Assembly: GCA_964017155.1 (NCBI GenBank)
Contig: OZ024854.1
Span: 48,300,923 to 48,364,922 of the forward strand
Source of the DNA: Oasisia sp. SBJ-2009
Taxonomy: Eukaryota > Annelida > Polychaeta > Sabellida > Siboglinidae
Reading direction: 5' to 3'
Length of the DNA stretch: 64,000 nt
Shown here: positions 1 through 39,900 of the stretch, in pieces
Numbering within the stretch: position 1 is the first letter of the stretch
How the letters are laid out: every line of letters starts with the position of its first letter
Position numbers and translations under genes: made by a program
Notes under the pieces: model-generated
What the model was told of the DNA's origin: nothing
Seen by the model: only the letters and a program-made list of their open reading frames with translations
Databases searched by the model: none

Positions 1-2205
<2,205 letters not shown>

Positions 2206-3033
2206 CCTAAAGGCAGCTTATGTCGACCGATTATGCATATAGGACCGGCTTATGTAGACCGCTGTATTATGTATACCAAAACTGGTCTACATAAAGATTC
2301 GACGTGTTAGTTCACAACTAACACAATTGAATTGATCAGTACCATTGCTTGTGCACACAGGTCATATGACAGTGAAGTACTGTGCGTAATTAATTTTTAA
2401 ATGAACAACATCTTCAGTGATTTTGAGCATGTTTTCTCTAGCGCCGTGCATATTTTTGAGTATATTGTGTGCCGGGTTATGTGTACCGGGTCAAAGTTCT
2501 TGTAAATCTACATTTATGGTATATATCGAACGAAGGGTTGGAGCTTCGTGTCCAGTATATGATATGCTTCATACTGATGCAAAAGGCTATATTATTATGT
2601 GTAAATTAGTAAAACTTGCATTTTTTCTTTGTTGCGGACTGATAGATCCCTCGAATGTTGGTGTTGCCGCTGGTATTCGGCAATTAATTTTACAGCATTC
2701 ACTAAATTGTTAAATTCACTGCATAAACATGTATCACGACATAGCTAGATTCGTTGTCTACCGCATAAAAGGCTAACTAAATATATGCAGCTTCCGGCGT
2801 TGCTCCGGTCTACATAAATCGGCATGTATGCATTACGCGGTTTTATGTAGACCGATATTTTTGCATATACCTTATTTATTGAAATATTTTGATGAACTTT
2901 CATTATGTGATTAACATTAGTATTAGAAACAATGTTCCAGTTTTACATCTTTGAAAAATGTATTAAATAAAAAATACGTCTGGTCTACATAAGCCGGTCC
3001 TCTAGGCACTGGTCGACATAAGCTGCCTTTAGG
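2206..3033. mobile_element. Non-autonomous DNA transposon (MITE-like) with long two-block terminal inverted repeats
   Basis: The first 23 bp (2206-2228, starting CCTAAAGGCAGC) are the exact reverse complement of the last 23 bp (3011-3033). Inside lies a second perfect inverted block of 20 bp, AGGACCGGCTTATGTAGACC at 2241-2260, matched in reverse at 2982-3001. The submotif TTATGTAGACC and its complement recur inside (near 2286, 2806 and 2841). Both ends abut (TA)n DNA, so the element seems to have inserted into a TA run and any target duplication is hidden. The internal open frame at 2417-2713 resembles no transposase, so the element is non-autonomous. The family is unknown to me. Confidence 0.85.
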
Positions 3034-3339
3034 CTTATATATATATATATAGCATTTTCACTTTGAAAAAACAATTTTTTAATATCCGAACATTTTTAAT
3101 ATGTACTACTATTTATGAAATATTTTATTATTATTTTTTTTTTAATTGTATTAGTATAATTAGTATTTTAGTATTATAAAGACTAATATTATTTATTTAT
3201 ATTGAACATATTTGATCTATTTATTTTACAACTACGTCTCTATTTAAAATGTTTAGGTAATCTGTATATTCATGTAAATTGTAATGCGCCTCTGAATGGT
3301 TTTATTGCTGGAGATATGGCGTAGACAAATACTGTATTT

Positions 3340-3345
<6 letters not shown>

Positions 3346-3409
<64 letters not shown>

Positions 3410-3510
3410 TGTATATATGCATATATTTATTTATGTGTAATATATATATATATAAATGTGCATTATATATACAGGCCTATATATATATACATATTTATTA
3501 TACAGGCTTG

Positions 3511-3602
<92 letters not shown>

Positions 3603-3700
3603 GCTTGTATATATATATATATATATATATACTTACATACATATACACGCCTGTATATATACATATGTATACATATACATATATATGTATTATGTAATAT
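3346..3700. repeat. (TA)n-rich low-complexity block
   Basis: Long TA dinucleotide runs (3355-3404, 3513-3598 and 3607-3630) are separated by three near-identical short spacers reading ACAGGC(C/T)TGTAT or similar. It lies just beyond the 3' end of TXNL4B, whose polyadenylation site may fall in or before it. Tyr-Ile frames across it are spurious. Confidence 0.95.
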
Positions 3701-3881
3701 ATTTATATACAGTCTATCAAACAATTTCATATAAACCAAATAACACATTTGCATAAATGACCTATACACACATTAGATTTTAGTGAAATGAAAGAAACTG
3801 CCTGCTGGTGTGGCTTCAAGCACACTCACCTTCCTGGTGCGGGGTGTCAACCATCCAGTGGTGTGCCACTAGTGATCAATC

Positions 3882-5201
<1,320 letters not shown>

Positions 5202-5410
5202 TTCACATTTCAGTATAATTATTGTGTGCAAATATACCGTATCCCTTAAATTTTTCAACACAAACCAGCTTCTTTGTTCATTACAGGGCGTGAGCTAAGA
5301 CGTTAGCGTAGGTATTATCAATATTATATAAAACCACGCCGCATTATTAGAAAGTACTGTTTTCATCTATCAAAACAATGTTATGTGGGCGATGATATAG
5401 ACTGCTTAGT

Positions 5411-5570
5411 CCCGATTATCCAGGCTCCGTGAGGTGGCAGCACTGTTGTGTCCATCACCTCCTGGAGTAGTCTCGCTTAACCGACTGTCGGTCGGCTGCG
5501 GAACTACGCCGAAAAGAGAGTTGAGAGGGCTTAAAAGTGCTGCCACCTCACGGAGTCTGGGTAACCGAGG
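5411..5570. mobile_element. Short hairpin (snapback) element
   Basis: CTCCGTGAGGTGGCAGCACT at 5425-5444 is the exact reverse complement of 5536-5555. Similarity continues outwards with a few mismatches to about 5411 and 5570, and the loop is about 90 bp. The structure fits a small foldback MITE lying about 220 bp upstream of the TXNL4B start codon. A regulatory hairpin is possible but less likely. Confidence 0.7.
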
Positions 5571-5639
5571 CTACTCCTGGAGAAAAAGGCTCTGCATTTA
5601 TGGCCACCAGGGCGGCCTTACTCTATGTGAGTATTTCTG

Positions 5640-5845
5640 TTTTAAAGTTGCATTCCGACACAATTTCCCATTTTTAACGCATTTTTGAAAAGTCAATGTA
5701 CATCATGACCGATATGTGCTGATACCGATTTGTGGTTTTATACGTTATTTGATCAAATATAAATTTGCAACAATTTTTTAAACAACGACTGGAGTTTCCC
5801 AAAAGTTGATATATTTTTACCATCGGAACTCTCCGGTCAACGATT
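5640..5845 (+). repeat. Dispersed repeat, related in inverted orientation to 48487-48702
   Basis: The segment opens TTTAAAGTTGCATTCCGAC and runs to CTCCGGTCAAC. The minus strand of 48702-48487 carries the same succession of words (AAAATGCG, GTACA, GACCGATAT, TTTGATCAAATATAA, CCATCGGAACTCTCCGGTCAAC) with scattered substitutions. It matches one end of the MITE at 47969-48699, and similarity stops abruptly after GGTCAAC. It is therefore a partial or separate copy of the same family. Confidence 0.8.
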
Positions 5846-6138
5846 ATACATTCCAATGCAATCGCCATTAAGAAAAACTAAATGGTTTGGAATATGGGTG
5901 GCAAAGCCAATTATAAAAACTATATATTTTCAAGTATGCAAACAGTCTGTTTCCACAATATAAATCAGACGTAGTTGTGTTGCAAATAGAAAAAAACAGA
6001 TAAGATGATAAAGCCCAGAACTAGGTTAAACATTGGCAATATGTGTTTTAGTTTTTTGGGCTGAATAATCTGCCAAGTCCCATATAATAGTCTTCTGCTT
6101 TCATTCTTTGAGTTGGTTTGGTAGAGAGATGGAAGAAA

Positions 6139-6183
6139 TGCGCGCGCGCGCACGCGCGCACGCACACACGCACGCACGCACAC
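6139..6183. repeat. Mixed (CG)n/(CA)n microsatellite
   Basis: Alternating purine-pyrimidine tract of CGCG, CACG and CACA steps, about 45 bp. Such tracts can adopt Z-DNA. Confidence 0.9.
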
Positions 6184-7138
6184 ATATTAAATTACGAAAC
6201 CTGTAATGGTGTGACAGAACGTACGTATCTATAATATTTATGGAGAATTATCCACTGGCCATCATTATAAAGGAACACCTCAGAAAATATACAAAGTCAC
6301 TTTGAAAAGGTCCCTCGCCACTTGTAACATCGATTACCCTCAGTAGAAAATACAAGCAACCAATCGCAAAATCTCACAATTTGCGTTAATTACTTGTAGT
6401 TACTAAATTTTATTTTAAAAAATCTTAATAATATTGTCTCAGAGCGTTGTGCATCTTATGGCTTCGCCACTGCGGTAGTTTTTAGCGCTGTTTATAGTAC
6501 CTTTACATGATATATAGGGCCTACAGCGTTAAATACAAGTGTCCGCTTTTTTATGACATGTAGATATCTCGATCTGTCAATTTGGGATGTATATGTAGTA
6601 ACTGTCTACTGTTTGCAGTGTGACGGTCTAGAACCGCAACCGGTCCAGAACGTCGATATATTCCCGTTAATCATCGGTCTATCCATGACCATATTACACA
6701 TGACTCGTACATGTCAAAAGTTTGCGCGTATTTTTGGCTCGCAGTTTACCAGTCTGGAATGTGTATCCGGTCCAGTATATCGTCCCACCTCATTTTGAAA
6801 GTTGTTTATGTACGTGTATGTCAAAGGTTAACGTCTTCTTGTCCTAAGTGATTTTATCGGGAAGTCATGAATTTTGACTGATGGGATTCTGTCCGGTTAC
6901 CTGCAGTCGTAGGCCCTAGCTAAGAGTAATATCAGTTTTGCTTCAGAATGTGGTTGCGCCGACCGTGGAGTTCTGCGTCAACGGCTGCACTCCACACTCC
7001 TGCAGTGCCTTCGCGTGTCCCATTGTCAACTGCTACGGATCTTCGCTTCGTTGTCCTTCTCGACACATTTTTACCTCTTCATTTCGGCGGTTGTTGTAAA
7101 ATTGCTAACCGCCAACTAGTGGTTACGAAAACGTTTCA

Positions 7139-7177
7139 TGACGTCACAGGCGCATTTTATGTAGCATAAGCCAATCA
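7139..7177. promoter_or_regulatory. Candidate promoter boxes: CRE palindrome and CCAAT box
   Basis: A perfect TGACGTCA palindrome (7139-7146) is followed 24 bp on by CCAATCA (7171-7177), within about 400 bp that is richer in CpG than its surroundings. CRE and CCAAT boxes close together are typical of TATA-less promoters. No gene starting here was recognised, and TXNL4B begins 1.9 kb away, so the assignment is tentative. Confidence 0.3.
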
Positions 7178-8261
7178 GCGCATCGAATAACTCCCGCGGT
7201 TTTCATAACGGTTACTGCCTCGTAAGGCGTCGAGGACGCTACGTGATCCGTTATAGCGTCACGTGCGACGTAGGTACTATATTGTGCAATGTGAGCGAAG
7301 GTCTTTCTGACTGTATATGTTTCTCCATCTTCTTCCACTCTCAGTTTTCGGGTCGACAACAGGGTGTTTTGCCGAAATTATATATGGCAGTCCGAAACAT
7401 ATAATATTATAGCAAGGCAAATTAAAGCATAAACACCCTGAATGCTTCTGGAGGGCGGCATAACGTCTTTTTACGAAGGTGCCTCAGAACTCTTGGACTG
7501 GAGGCAGTGTGTAGCAAATTGTCTACTCTATCGCATCATCATACTTGGGTATACTAGTGTATTATATACATCAGCATATACTTTATTTACCACAGATCTA
7601 TACTACACCTACGTTCAGGATAACGCAAAAATATACAGCGAATTTCTTACTAACAATAGATCCACTGATATAATACTAGTAGTGTTATATGATAGAAACA
7701 TGATCGGCATACTTGGAGTGGCATAGCCAGCAATTTGCGTTGGAGGGAGCCATATGTATAAATACCGTCTGTACTGTGTCGCTACGAATCAGACAGCCAG
7801 TTATTGGTGCTTAGTTCCCTACCCTCCTAATTTTCGGGGATTATAATAATAATAGTTATTGCTTTTGTCTTATTGACATACAAACAATGAATTACATAGT
7901 AACACATATTATATAATTATAACATCAAAGACAATGGGAAAAAGCAATCTTGCTCATAGTTCCTTATTCACATCAAATTAAAAAGGAACGTAACGTAATG
8001 TGCTATGGCCACCTCTGGCTGTGATGGTATGCCAATGCAAGTGCATAGAACGACATATACAGTTATGAGATCAGTCTTGGAAGATGACGAGACTCGAGGT
8101 CGATGAGTGTTATCCCTCTCTCTGCTTGTAATTGTAATAAAGTGATTTGTTCAGTACTTCTGGTGTCGAATCAGATATGTATGAATGCGAGATGAGTCGG
8201 ACAATCCGACTACACAGATGTCAGGCCAAGACGACATGTTTCACTGGCTACAGTACTGGAC

Positions 8262-8420
8262 ACAGAGGAGAGAGAGAGAGGGGGACACATAGACAGATAG
8301 GAGAGATAGGGGTTAGAGAGACAGAACAGAGGGGGGGGGGTAGGCAGACAGAAGAGAGAGGGGATTGGGAGACAGAGAGGAGACACAGAAGAGGGGGGGG
8401 GTAGAGAGACAGAGAGGAGA
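8262..8420. repeat. Purine-rich GA/GGGG tract
   Basis: Degenerate GAGA and GACAGA repeats with three runs of seven or more G near 8331, 8392 and 8340. There is strong strand asymmetry (plus strand almost purely purine), a possible triplex or G-quadruplex former. No gene. Confidence 0.85.
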
Positions 8421-8896
8421 GATAAAAGTGTATCAAAACTCACATAGATATATTTAAATAAATAGGGATACAAGGTATGTTGTATTTTAACAAGACATTG
8501 TTTTTTTAAATAATGAACATTGATGGAACTCTGAGTTGTATCGAAGAAGTAAGACATAACTGACCCGTATGATCTTTCAAAACAGTTAATTTAAATACTA
8601 ACATCATTAATACATATTGCAAGTGTCCTTTTGAAATATTGAATCCCCATGTACACCACACAAAAACAAACAATGGACTGCCATGTTGCCTGGGTGACAG
8701 ATAGTCAGATACACACTTTCCCTCCCGTTTCTTGCCTACATTGTTATTCCCCAATCTCATGTGTGTCTTGAACTGTCTTCAAATATGGCCTGCTCCCAAT
8801 CTACCTTGTGAGTTTGTTTAATCATGATCTGTGGTGGCTGATTTATGCATCTTCATTTCAAATGGTTTGTTGTCTCCGATGTAGCCCTGCCTGTAC

Positions 8897-8949
8897 ACAC
8901 AAACACACACGTACGCACGCACGCACTCACACACACACACACACACACC
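8897..8949. repeat. (CA)n/(CGCA)n microsatellite
   Basis: Short CA-rich run interrupted by CGCACGCACGCA. No associated gene. Confidence 0.9.
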
Positions 8950-10090
8950 TTCTCGGCATCGTTTGTATGAAGGGCTTAATTTGTTTCTCCAGTAATGGTA
9001 TTGCTTTTTACATGATGTGGAATACATTCACTATACATGTAGTTTCACTTCGTCCTTTCGTGATCTCTGGATATTGTGAGGCTGCTTGTTATAATATTCA
9101 GTCTTGTTGACATCTATCTGTTAATGGCAGCATGGCAGACTGCTTCCCAAAGAAGACAGCATTTGAATGGACAGATCCAGAGAGTAATGTGTAAAACACC
9201 TTAAACAGTCCTACACATAACACTGGATGCTGTACTATATGAGAATTTAGCTTCTTTTTAGCAATATTCAAAATGAAATTCGCTGAATGAGGACAGAAAA
9301 GGGTGGAATAATTGTGACTTGTTCGGAAAAGAATAACGACTGCAGCCATCCCAGCTGATGAGCCCCTTCACACAGACATGATACAATACTTCACTTCACT
9401 TCAACTGTGACGAGTTGCTAAGAGGCTGTGATCACGTGTCCCTTCCTGTGTTAGTAGATTCCATGTCATTCAGGGGAGGCAAAACATTAGGAAATTAACA
9501 TCCACTGTAAGCCAAGTAGCAGTCAGTATACACTGCTGTGTTCAGTACAGTATATTCAGTATTCCAGTAGGGATATAGCCATTTCTGTTTAGATGGGGTC
9601 TAAAATCATATCAGCTAATCATGTATGCTAAATATTTATGTGATAATTAGTTATAAAACAATACAAAGTGGTACATTTTTTATACAAGCCTGTTACAGTT
9701 TGGCACAACAATAAACTTTTTTGATTGGGCTACAGTATGAACTGTGTTCTGAGATACACTGTTTTTGCTACAACTTACCCCATCCCCCATATTTTCGTAG
9801 GTAAAATTCATGATGCCTTAAGTAAAGAAACTATTATATTTAAAAATAACAAAGTTTGGCGACCATAAGGAAACAAGACTGACACAAGCAGTGTGAATTA
9901 ACAAAAGGCAACAAAGCAATCAACATCAAATACTCGTATAATTCCTCCCTTCATGTGAAAACGCTGTGATTTGAAGAAAACTGTTTTTTTTCACTGTTCA
10001 TCACTGGTTACCATGACAACTGCAGTTGTCGCTCTAAAATTCCACTTTGCTGCCAACCACGAGACTGGTTGCTGACATCTGCAGTGACCT

Positions 10091-33559
<23,469 letters not shown>

Positions 33560-33917
33560 GGTACGCACTACCGACCTTCTTATTTTCTCATTGGTTCATT
33601 ATCACTAGAAACCTTGACCTTAACTCGAATCACCTTTGAACCAGAGCAATTAGCTAGGAGCTTGACTCCCCCCCGATGGAACAAAACGCGCACAAATCTC
33701 GCTCAATCTCGGACGTCTCGTCGTTTAGAAGGTATCTGTTTTAAGTTGGTATACCATCCGTGTGAGGGCGCTGTGTGTTTGAAGTGCCCCAACTCGGATG
33801 GATTAGCTCCGTTTGAACTCCCACATGAGGCGGAACTAGGATTAGAGTGCGAGCATTGAACAGCTAGAACAACGAAAAGAGCATTTGTTGCTTACAGAAA
33901 GATATAATAACCAAACC
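33560..33917. promoter_or_regulatory. Divergent promoter interval between muskelin and CPT2
   Basis: The muskelin start codon (33559, minus) and the inferred CPT2 start codon (33918, plus) face away from each other across 358 bp. The interval has no TATA box at either side and is richer in CpG than the flanking introns (CGCGCAC, CTCGC, GGACGTC, CTCGTCG). This is the expected arrangement of a housekeeping bidirectional promoter. Transcription starts were not identified. Confidence 0.65.
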
Positions 33918-36900
33918 ATGTTTCTTAGGCAACCTCTGCATAGATTAACATGGCGAACTTTAGGAAATCCAACGAAGAGCACGGTAATGTTTTTGTGGCA
34001 TGACAGATGTAAACATTCGTCCGGTCGCGGTCGTATTAGTCGCGTTCAGCTGGTGTTGTTTGTGCAGTCTGTGTCTGAATGCGATTGCGATTTCTATAAA
34101 TAGTTTCTGATTAGCTTCATTAACACCGTCGCCTTTGTGTACCGTATTATGTCATTCAAAGTCTCCGATTCATGAGTCATGTAACCATAATACAAATACG
34201 ATTTTATTGTTGCAATAACATTATAAATATAATACCGCATAGGCCATAGCCATGGCATAGCCATAGAATAGAGACATTTTATATAGTCTGTCATATAATT
34301 ATAGTCTCATAGGCATAGACATGGTCATGGAGAGCTTGTTTTTGGAGTTAATGTTCTAAAAAAGGCTGACTAGTACAATGAAACTTTATAAGATCATATA
34401 ACATTGTAACCACACTATATATGCAGACTAGTCAGTTAATATAACCTTGCAGAGTGCTGAAGACAACAATACTTAAATAAGTTGTACTTCAATCGAGCTA
34501 GTTCAAAGACATTCTGTCTCAGTCTCATGGTGTCGTTTGATTTGTCAACATTATACATTAAATTATTTACATAATTATAAATGTAATCACAATTGCTAAA
34601 TGTTTTGTTAATTGGACAAATGGTTTAAAAAACAAAAAATCTGTAAAACTTGTTTTCACAATATAGAGAATATAATTTTTATTATTGTTAGTTTTACTAG
34701 AGGTCGAGTGACATCACATATGTCATGTCAGCAAATGGTTGACTATTAATTATATCATCATTAATGTAAAATATATAAATGTAATCAAAAGTAAATGTGG
34801 TAGCCTTTCAATTTGTTTCTTGAAAATAATTTCAGTATTTCTTCTCTCACCAATGGCTATAACTGAATATAGTAAAGCTGACATGTAGCATTTAAAACAG
34901 ATTTGCCCAAACCTTTTTAAGGCAGCAGGAAGCTTCTAGCACAGGTCCTAACTTGCCAAAATGAGTCGACCATACTCACATTATGCACTGTGTTAAGTAT
35001 ACAACTGTTATCATATTTGTACTGTTTTCTTTAAGTCCATTATCTAAAAAGATGTGTTTTAATTGTTCTATTACACTGCCCAAGCCATAAGATAAAAGAT
35101 GAGAGGATGTGAGACATGTTGTCTGCTTGGAATGTAGATTGTTATTGTCTTGTATTGCAGCTGCAGATGTCCAGAATGGGCCGTCTGCCCCACCTAGCTG
35201 CCTCCTGCAGGTGCTACACTGGGTGAGTTGTTGTTGACGTTAATGACTTCCATGCAAGTCATTCACATGCAAAAAAGCACACTTGATTAATTCAAGACTG
35301 GCAACAAATAACCTTTGGCTAAGATCTTGTCGCCCATCACTCACTTATAAAATTGTGCCCGGCATCAATGACGTAAAAGTGATCGAAGAGGCAAAATAAC
35401 ATTGCTCAGTTGTGCTGCAGTGATTAACCTGGTTTTGAGGAACCAGCGAAGACAAGGTCCTAGCTAGGACAAGTGCAACGTGGTATATAATTGATTATAC
35501 TCGTCTTTCATAAGTGTTCCAGGGCTGCCAATTGCTCCATGAATTAATCGTCACATGTTCTTTTATATCCCAAAGTGAGATGGGACTGACATTAACATGA
35601 TTACCAAGTCATTACACAGTCCACAATGTTGACAGCCAAGTTTATGCCAAATATTATATATCATGCCTGTCCAGTCCTATCCGGATATTGAACCCAGGAT
35701 CCTGGTTAGCCAGGCAAACATGCTAACCACTACACTATCACATGAAATACGTAGACCAAAGAGCTGTGATGACTCATCTTCATCCATGGCTGTGTTCTTT
35801 GTCTCCATCTAGTCCTTTCGTTCTGCACATTTCCCCATTACATACAATGTTGCCAATAACCATGCATGTAAACCTTTAACACTTTTGGTATGAAACATTT
35901 CACGTGGCATCATCGCATTATTCCGCTGGTGACTCTTCTCTCTACAGTGACGATTTCCTGCACAAGAGTATTGTTCCGACCGACCACTTCCAGAAGAGTC
36001 TTCCCCGACTCCCTCTCCCTGAGCTCCCGAAGACCTGCGAGCGTTATCTGAATGCACAGCGCCCCCTGTTGACGGAGGAACAATTCAAACAGACGGAGAA
36101 GGTTGTGGCAAACTTTAGGGATGGAGACGGCAAAGGTTTGTTTTTGGAGAAATGGAATCCTATTAAACATTTTGGCAGAATTTTTTCTTGCACCCTCCTG
36201 TCTAATTGATAAATTTAAACATTTGTTAAATTATATTAAGCTGTATTGGAGCAATTTGTAGATTTTTTTATGAGTTTGTATGAATACAACTAGGGGAAGA
36301 CCAAACATATAAAAAGTATCCCAGAAAAATAAAATATAGTATATCTCAGGAAATTATTAGATCCATAGAATCTACAGTGTTGAACATTTGTTCATGCCAT
36401 GAATGAACCTAGTTTTAATCTTATAACATTTTATGTTTAGTTTTTATTTGGTTTCTTCCGTCTGTTGTTTGACATTCTGTGTCACATATTACAGATTTAC
36501 AGAATGAACTTGTGCAACAGAACAATCGCAACAAGAACACAAGTTACATCTCAGGTGAGTGCTGTGGCAGAAACAAAATTAAGATATTCAAATAGACATC
36601 AAATCATTCATTTTCAATCACATCTTATCCTACCTCAGATTGTTGCTATTATTATATAGTAATATATACTCAGTGTGCACTTATGCCAGTTAAACTAATT
36701 TAATTAACAAATAGCTCTCCAATATTTTCTTAGCATTTCAAATATGTGTCTTTAATCTCTTTGCAGTAAAATAAACTGATTGTGTTACACCACATTTTCA
36801 GCCATTTTTGTGACATATTTTGCTTGTTTCTGTTCTGGATCCAGTGTACTGGTCCCTCTTTCTAGCTTACAAATGACCTCCTCCTCTTGTTCTACTCACT

Positions 36901-39900
36901 GGCCACTTTTGCTATGGCAGTTCACATGTTCGTATGTTTATCACTTTCTGTATCCTTGCAAGCCAGGTGTCGTTGCACTGCGCTACAGTACCCCTGGCTG
37001 ATCATCTCTGTAAACCGCAACAGAGAGCGGAATTGAACTAGAGAACTATAACAATTGATTTCACCAGTTGCTATTGCATCAACCATGAGAACAGCGCAAA
37101 TATCTACCCCACCGATACACGCCTGATGGGAATGCCAATAAAATGACCCATTCGCATCTTAAACATTACATGTAACATGAGCAGCATAAGGCTGAAATCA
37201 CCCAAAATGATATAACATGACTGGAGGCCAACCACACTCCTCATGAGTGACGTCATTGGCTGAGGTTAAAAGAGGATGTTTACGAAAGGCTGTGCCAGGG
37301 ATAGTGAAGGCTGGTACATGTATAACCAGCAGCAGCAACCCCTTGTTTCTGCACTTATTAGCTAAACACATTTGTTTGTGTCTGAAAAGAAATGTGTCCC
37401 TTAAAAATGTGTCCTTCCTACCCAAGCTAACTGGAATGACAGGAAATAAAAATAACAAACAATTTTCTTGAAGATAAATAAAAATCAGATGGAGAGCAGT
37501 TGTTTGAAGTTGTGTGATGTTTGCTTTAAAAAAGGTCAGTTTTTATATAGCGCAGTATCCAGTCCATAGGACTGCTCAAAGCGCTTTTACACATTACTTC
37601 CCCGGCAGACCTGTTCAATCACAATACCCTCTCAACTTCTCTGGGAAGCATCCAGCCACATGCTACAATTAATGTGCGAAAGGCTGCGCGTACACATATC
37701 CACCACTGCCAGGTACTCATTTATACAGCTGAGTGAACTGGAGCAATGTAAAGTGAAAACACTTGCCCAAGGTTTTAACACTGCAGCACATGATTCGAAC
37801 CCGGGTTCTCTTAGTCGAGAGTGTGGAGGTCTACACCTGAGCCACTGCGACTCTTTAGATGTCGCTGTCTCAACATGAAGTTGGTTGTCTTGGTTGTAGC
37901 GCCCTGGTCAGACATGTACCTCAAAGGACGCATGTCAGTTGTACTCAACCACAACCCCTTTATAGCGTTCAATGACGACCCACGGCCTGGATACAACGAC
38001 CAGGTAGGTTTACTTACACTTCTTTAATGCTGCTTCACACAGTCATAATTACAATTATTTTAAGTTTATTATTACATTAATAACTAAAAAATTTATCTTG
38101 AGTTCTGGGAACTGTTCATGTTTAATTAAAAATTTACAATGCTGGCAATTGTTAATGGAATAATAAATTATTTCTTTACGTTTTTAATGTGATAGGAAAT
38201 AACAGTCACACGTCACATTTGTGCGTCACCAACAGTCATGTGATCCTCTCAGTCATCACTGGCTAACTCTTTAAACATGTACCACAGCATAACAAGTCAT
38301 TGCTTTGCCATTACTGTTACTTGTTCCAAAATATATAAACAGTCGACTGATCACTGTGAAGCTTGTGTAGCTTGCAAAATTGTGTAGTTTCTTGAAACGG
38401 TAATAGTGAGGTGACGTTTAGCCAAATCCATTGTACTTTGTGTCATTCGGCCAAAAATCACCATTGCATTTGCAGACATTATTATTGCTAGGTGTGACTT
38501 GGCCTGCTTACTAATTCTGAGAATCCTAAATATTTGAGTGTTAAATATTAATTTGTGAATGTTATTGAGATTGCACAATGCTGACCATCGTATGGGTCAA
38601 AGTAAGTGAACTGTTTTGCAGAATCATCTTTGAATTGTTTTTGCATGTGCCAGACTTGGGTTATTTATTTCCACAGCTGATCCGAGCAACCAACTTAGTG
38701 GTGTCGTCGCTGCGCTTCATGAAGACCCTTCGCTCCAACGTCCTTGAACCCGAGGTCTTTCATCTGAACCCGGAAAAAAGTGACACAATGGAGTTTCGCA
38801 AATTTGTGCGGTGGCTGCCAAAATCGGTGTCATGGTACGGGGCCTACTGGTACAAGGCCTTCCCCCTTGACATGAGTCAGTACTCCAAGTTGTTCAACAC
38901 CTCACGTATACCCAGGTAACCATTGCAGTCATAAGGCTGCTCTTGTGATATATACGTATTTTAAAATGTGTAATCTCCCAAGTTCTCCAACTCCTGGATG
39001 AATTGGGAAGATCCTAAATCCATAAACTGTTGTAGCAGTTCAACCCAATGCATATAAAACAGACCAAGACGTGTTTCAAAATACTGTTACCTTTGATCAA
39101 TAATGACAAATTTTAAATGCCTATAATTTAAAAACAATGCAGAATTTTTGGTTGTTATGATGTAAAAAACAAGACATTTTGATTTTTTTTTTAATGGACT
39201 CCATGAGTTCTCTAGACAACCAGATGAATTTGTTAGAAGTATAAATCCACGAAACATACCTGTAGGCCTGCTAAGTCACATGCAAAACTGATGGAGAATT
39301 TGGTTTACAAACATAAAAGAAACAGAGAAATAGTTTTATAATATAGTTGTTTAATGCCAATAATATTTATTTTATGACTAATTGTACACTCACGTAGCTA
39401 ACACCCTATGATGTGTGTGTGTTGTGGGATGATAAAAATACAAATTATGATATAGGAGGTGGCAGCATTAATGTGTTACTTGTTGGCATGTTGATAGAAC
39501 ATACACTCAATAAATACATGTTGCTCAACAACCAGCTTAAAATTGAAGTCGTGTAATTGGGTTTTGTTGTATCTGATGTCGATGTGTGTCTTTGTGTTCT
39601 AGACCCGTGAAAGATGAAATTTTCACCGACATGTCAGCACGCCACCTGCTGGTCATCAGGAGAGGCAACTTTTACGTTGTTGATGTTCTCGACAAAGATG
39701 GTTAGTTTATATCATAAAACATGTGGTTAAAAAGAGAGTTTCAACCAATTTTGACATCCTAAGTTATATGACAATATGATTTTGTTTCACTGAGCTTTTA
39801 TTTTGTTTCGCTCACTGTTTTCATCATTAACCCTGTATAATAAACACCTCCCAGGGTCCATGATGTGAGATGTAGACCAAGCAGACTTTTACTGTCACAG

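Larger units (their letters stand above)
5871..10090. other. Intergenic segment between TXNL4B and muskelin 3' ends/flanks
   Basis: No gene is supported. The segment contains a CG/CA microsatellite (6139-6183), a CpG-richer patch at about 6940-7360 with CRE and CCAAT boxes, a purine tract (8262-8420) and a CA run (8897-8949). The part from about 9100 to 10090 is expected to hold the muskelin 3' UTR on the minus strand. I could not fix a polyadenylation signal there. Confidence 0.5.

Noticed and set aside
3296..3769. Tyr-Ile-rich frames on both strands
   Set aside because: Translation of (TA)n; no codon bias or conserved motif.
9098..9349. Short minus-strand frame resembling a coding exon
   Set aside because: No protein similarity, no splice borders, and it lies beyond the muskelin stop codon.
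35680..35742. A functional tRNA gene
   Set aside because: The A and B boxes are present but the acceptor stem does not pair and the B box is degenerate; a SINE head explains it better.
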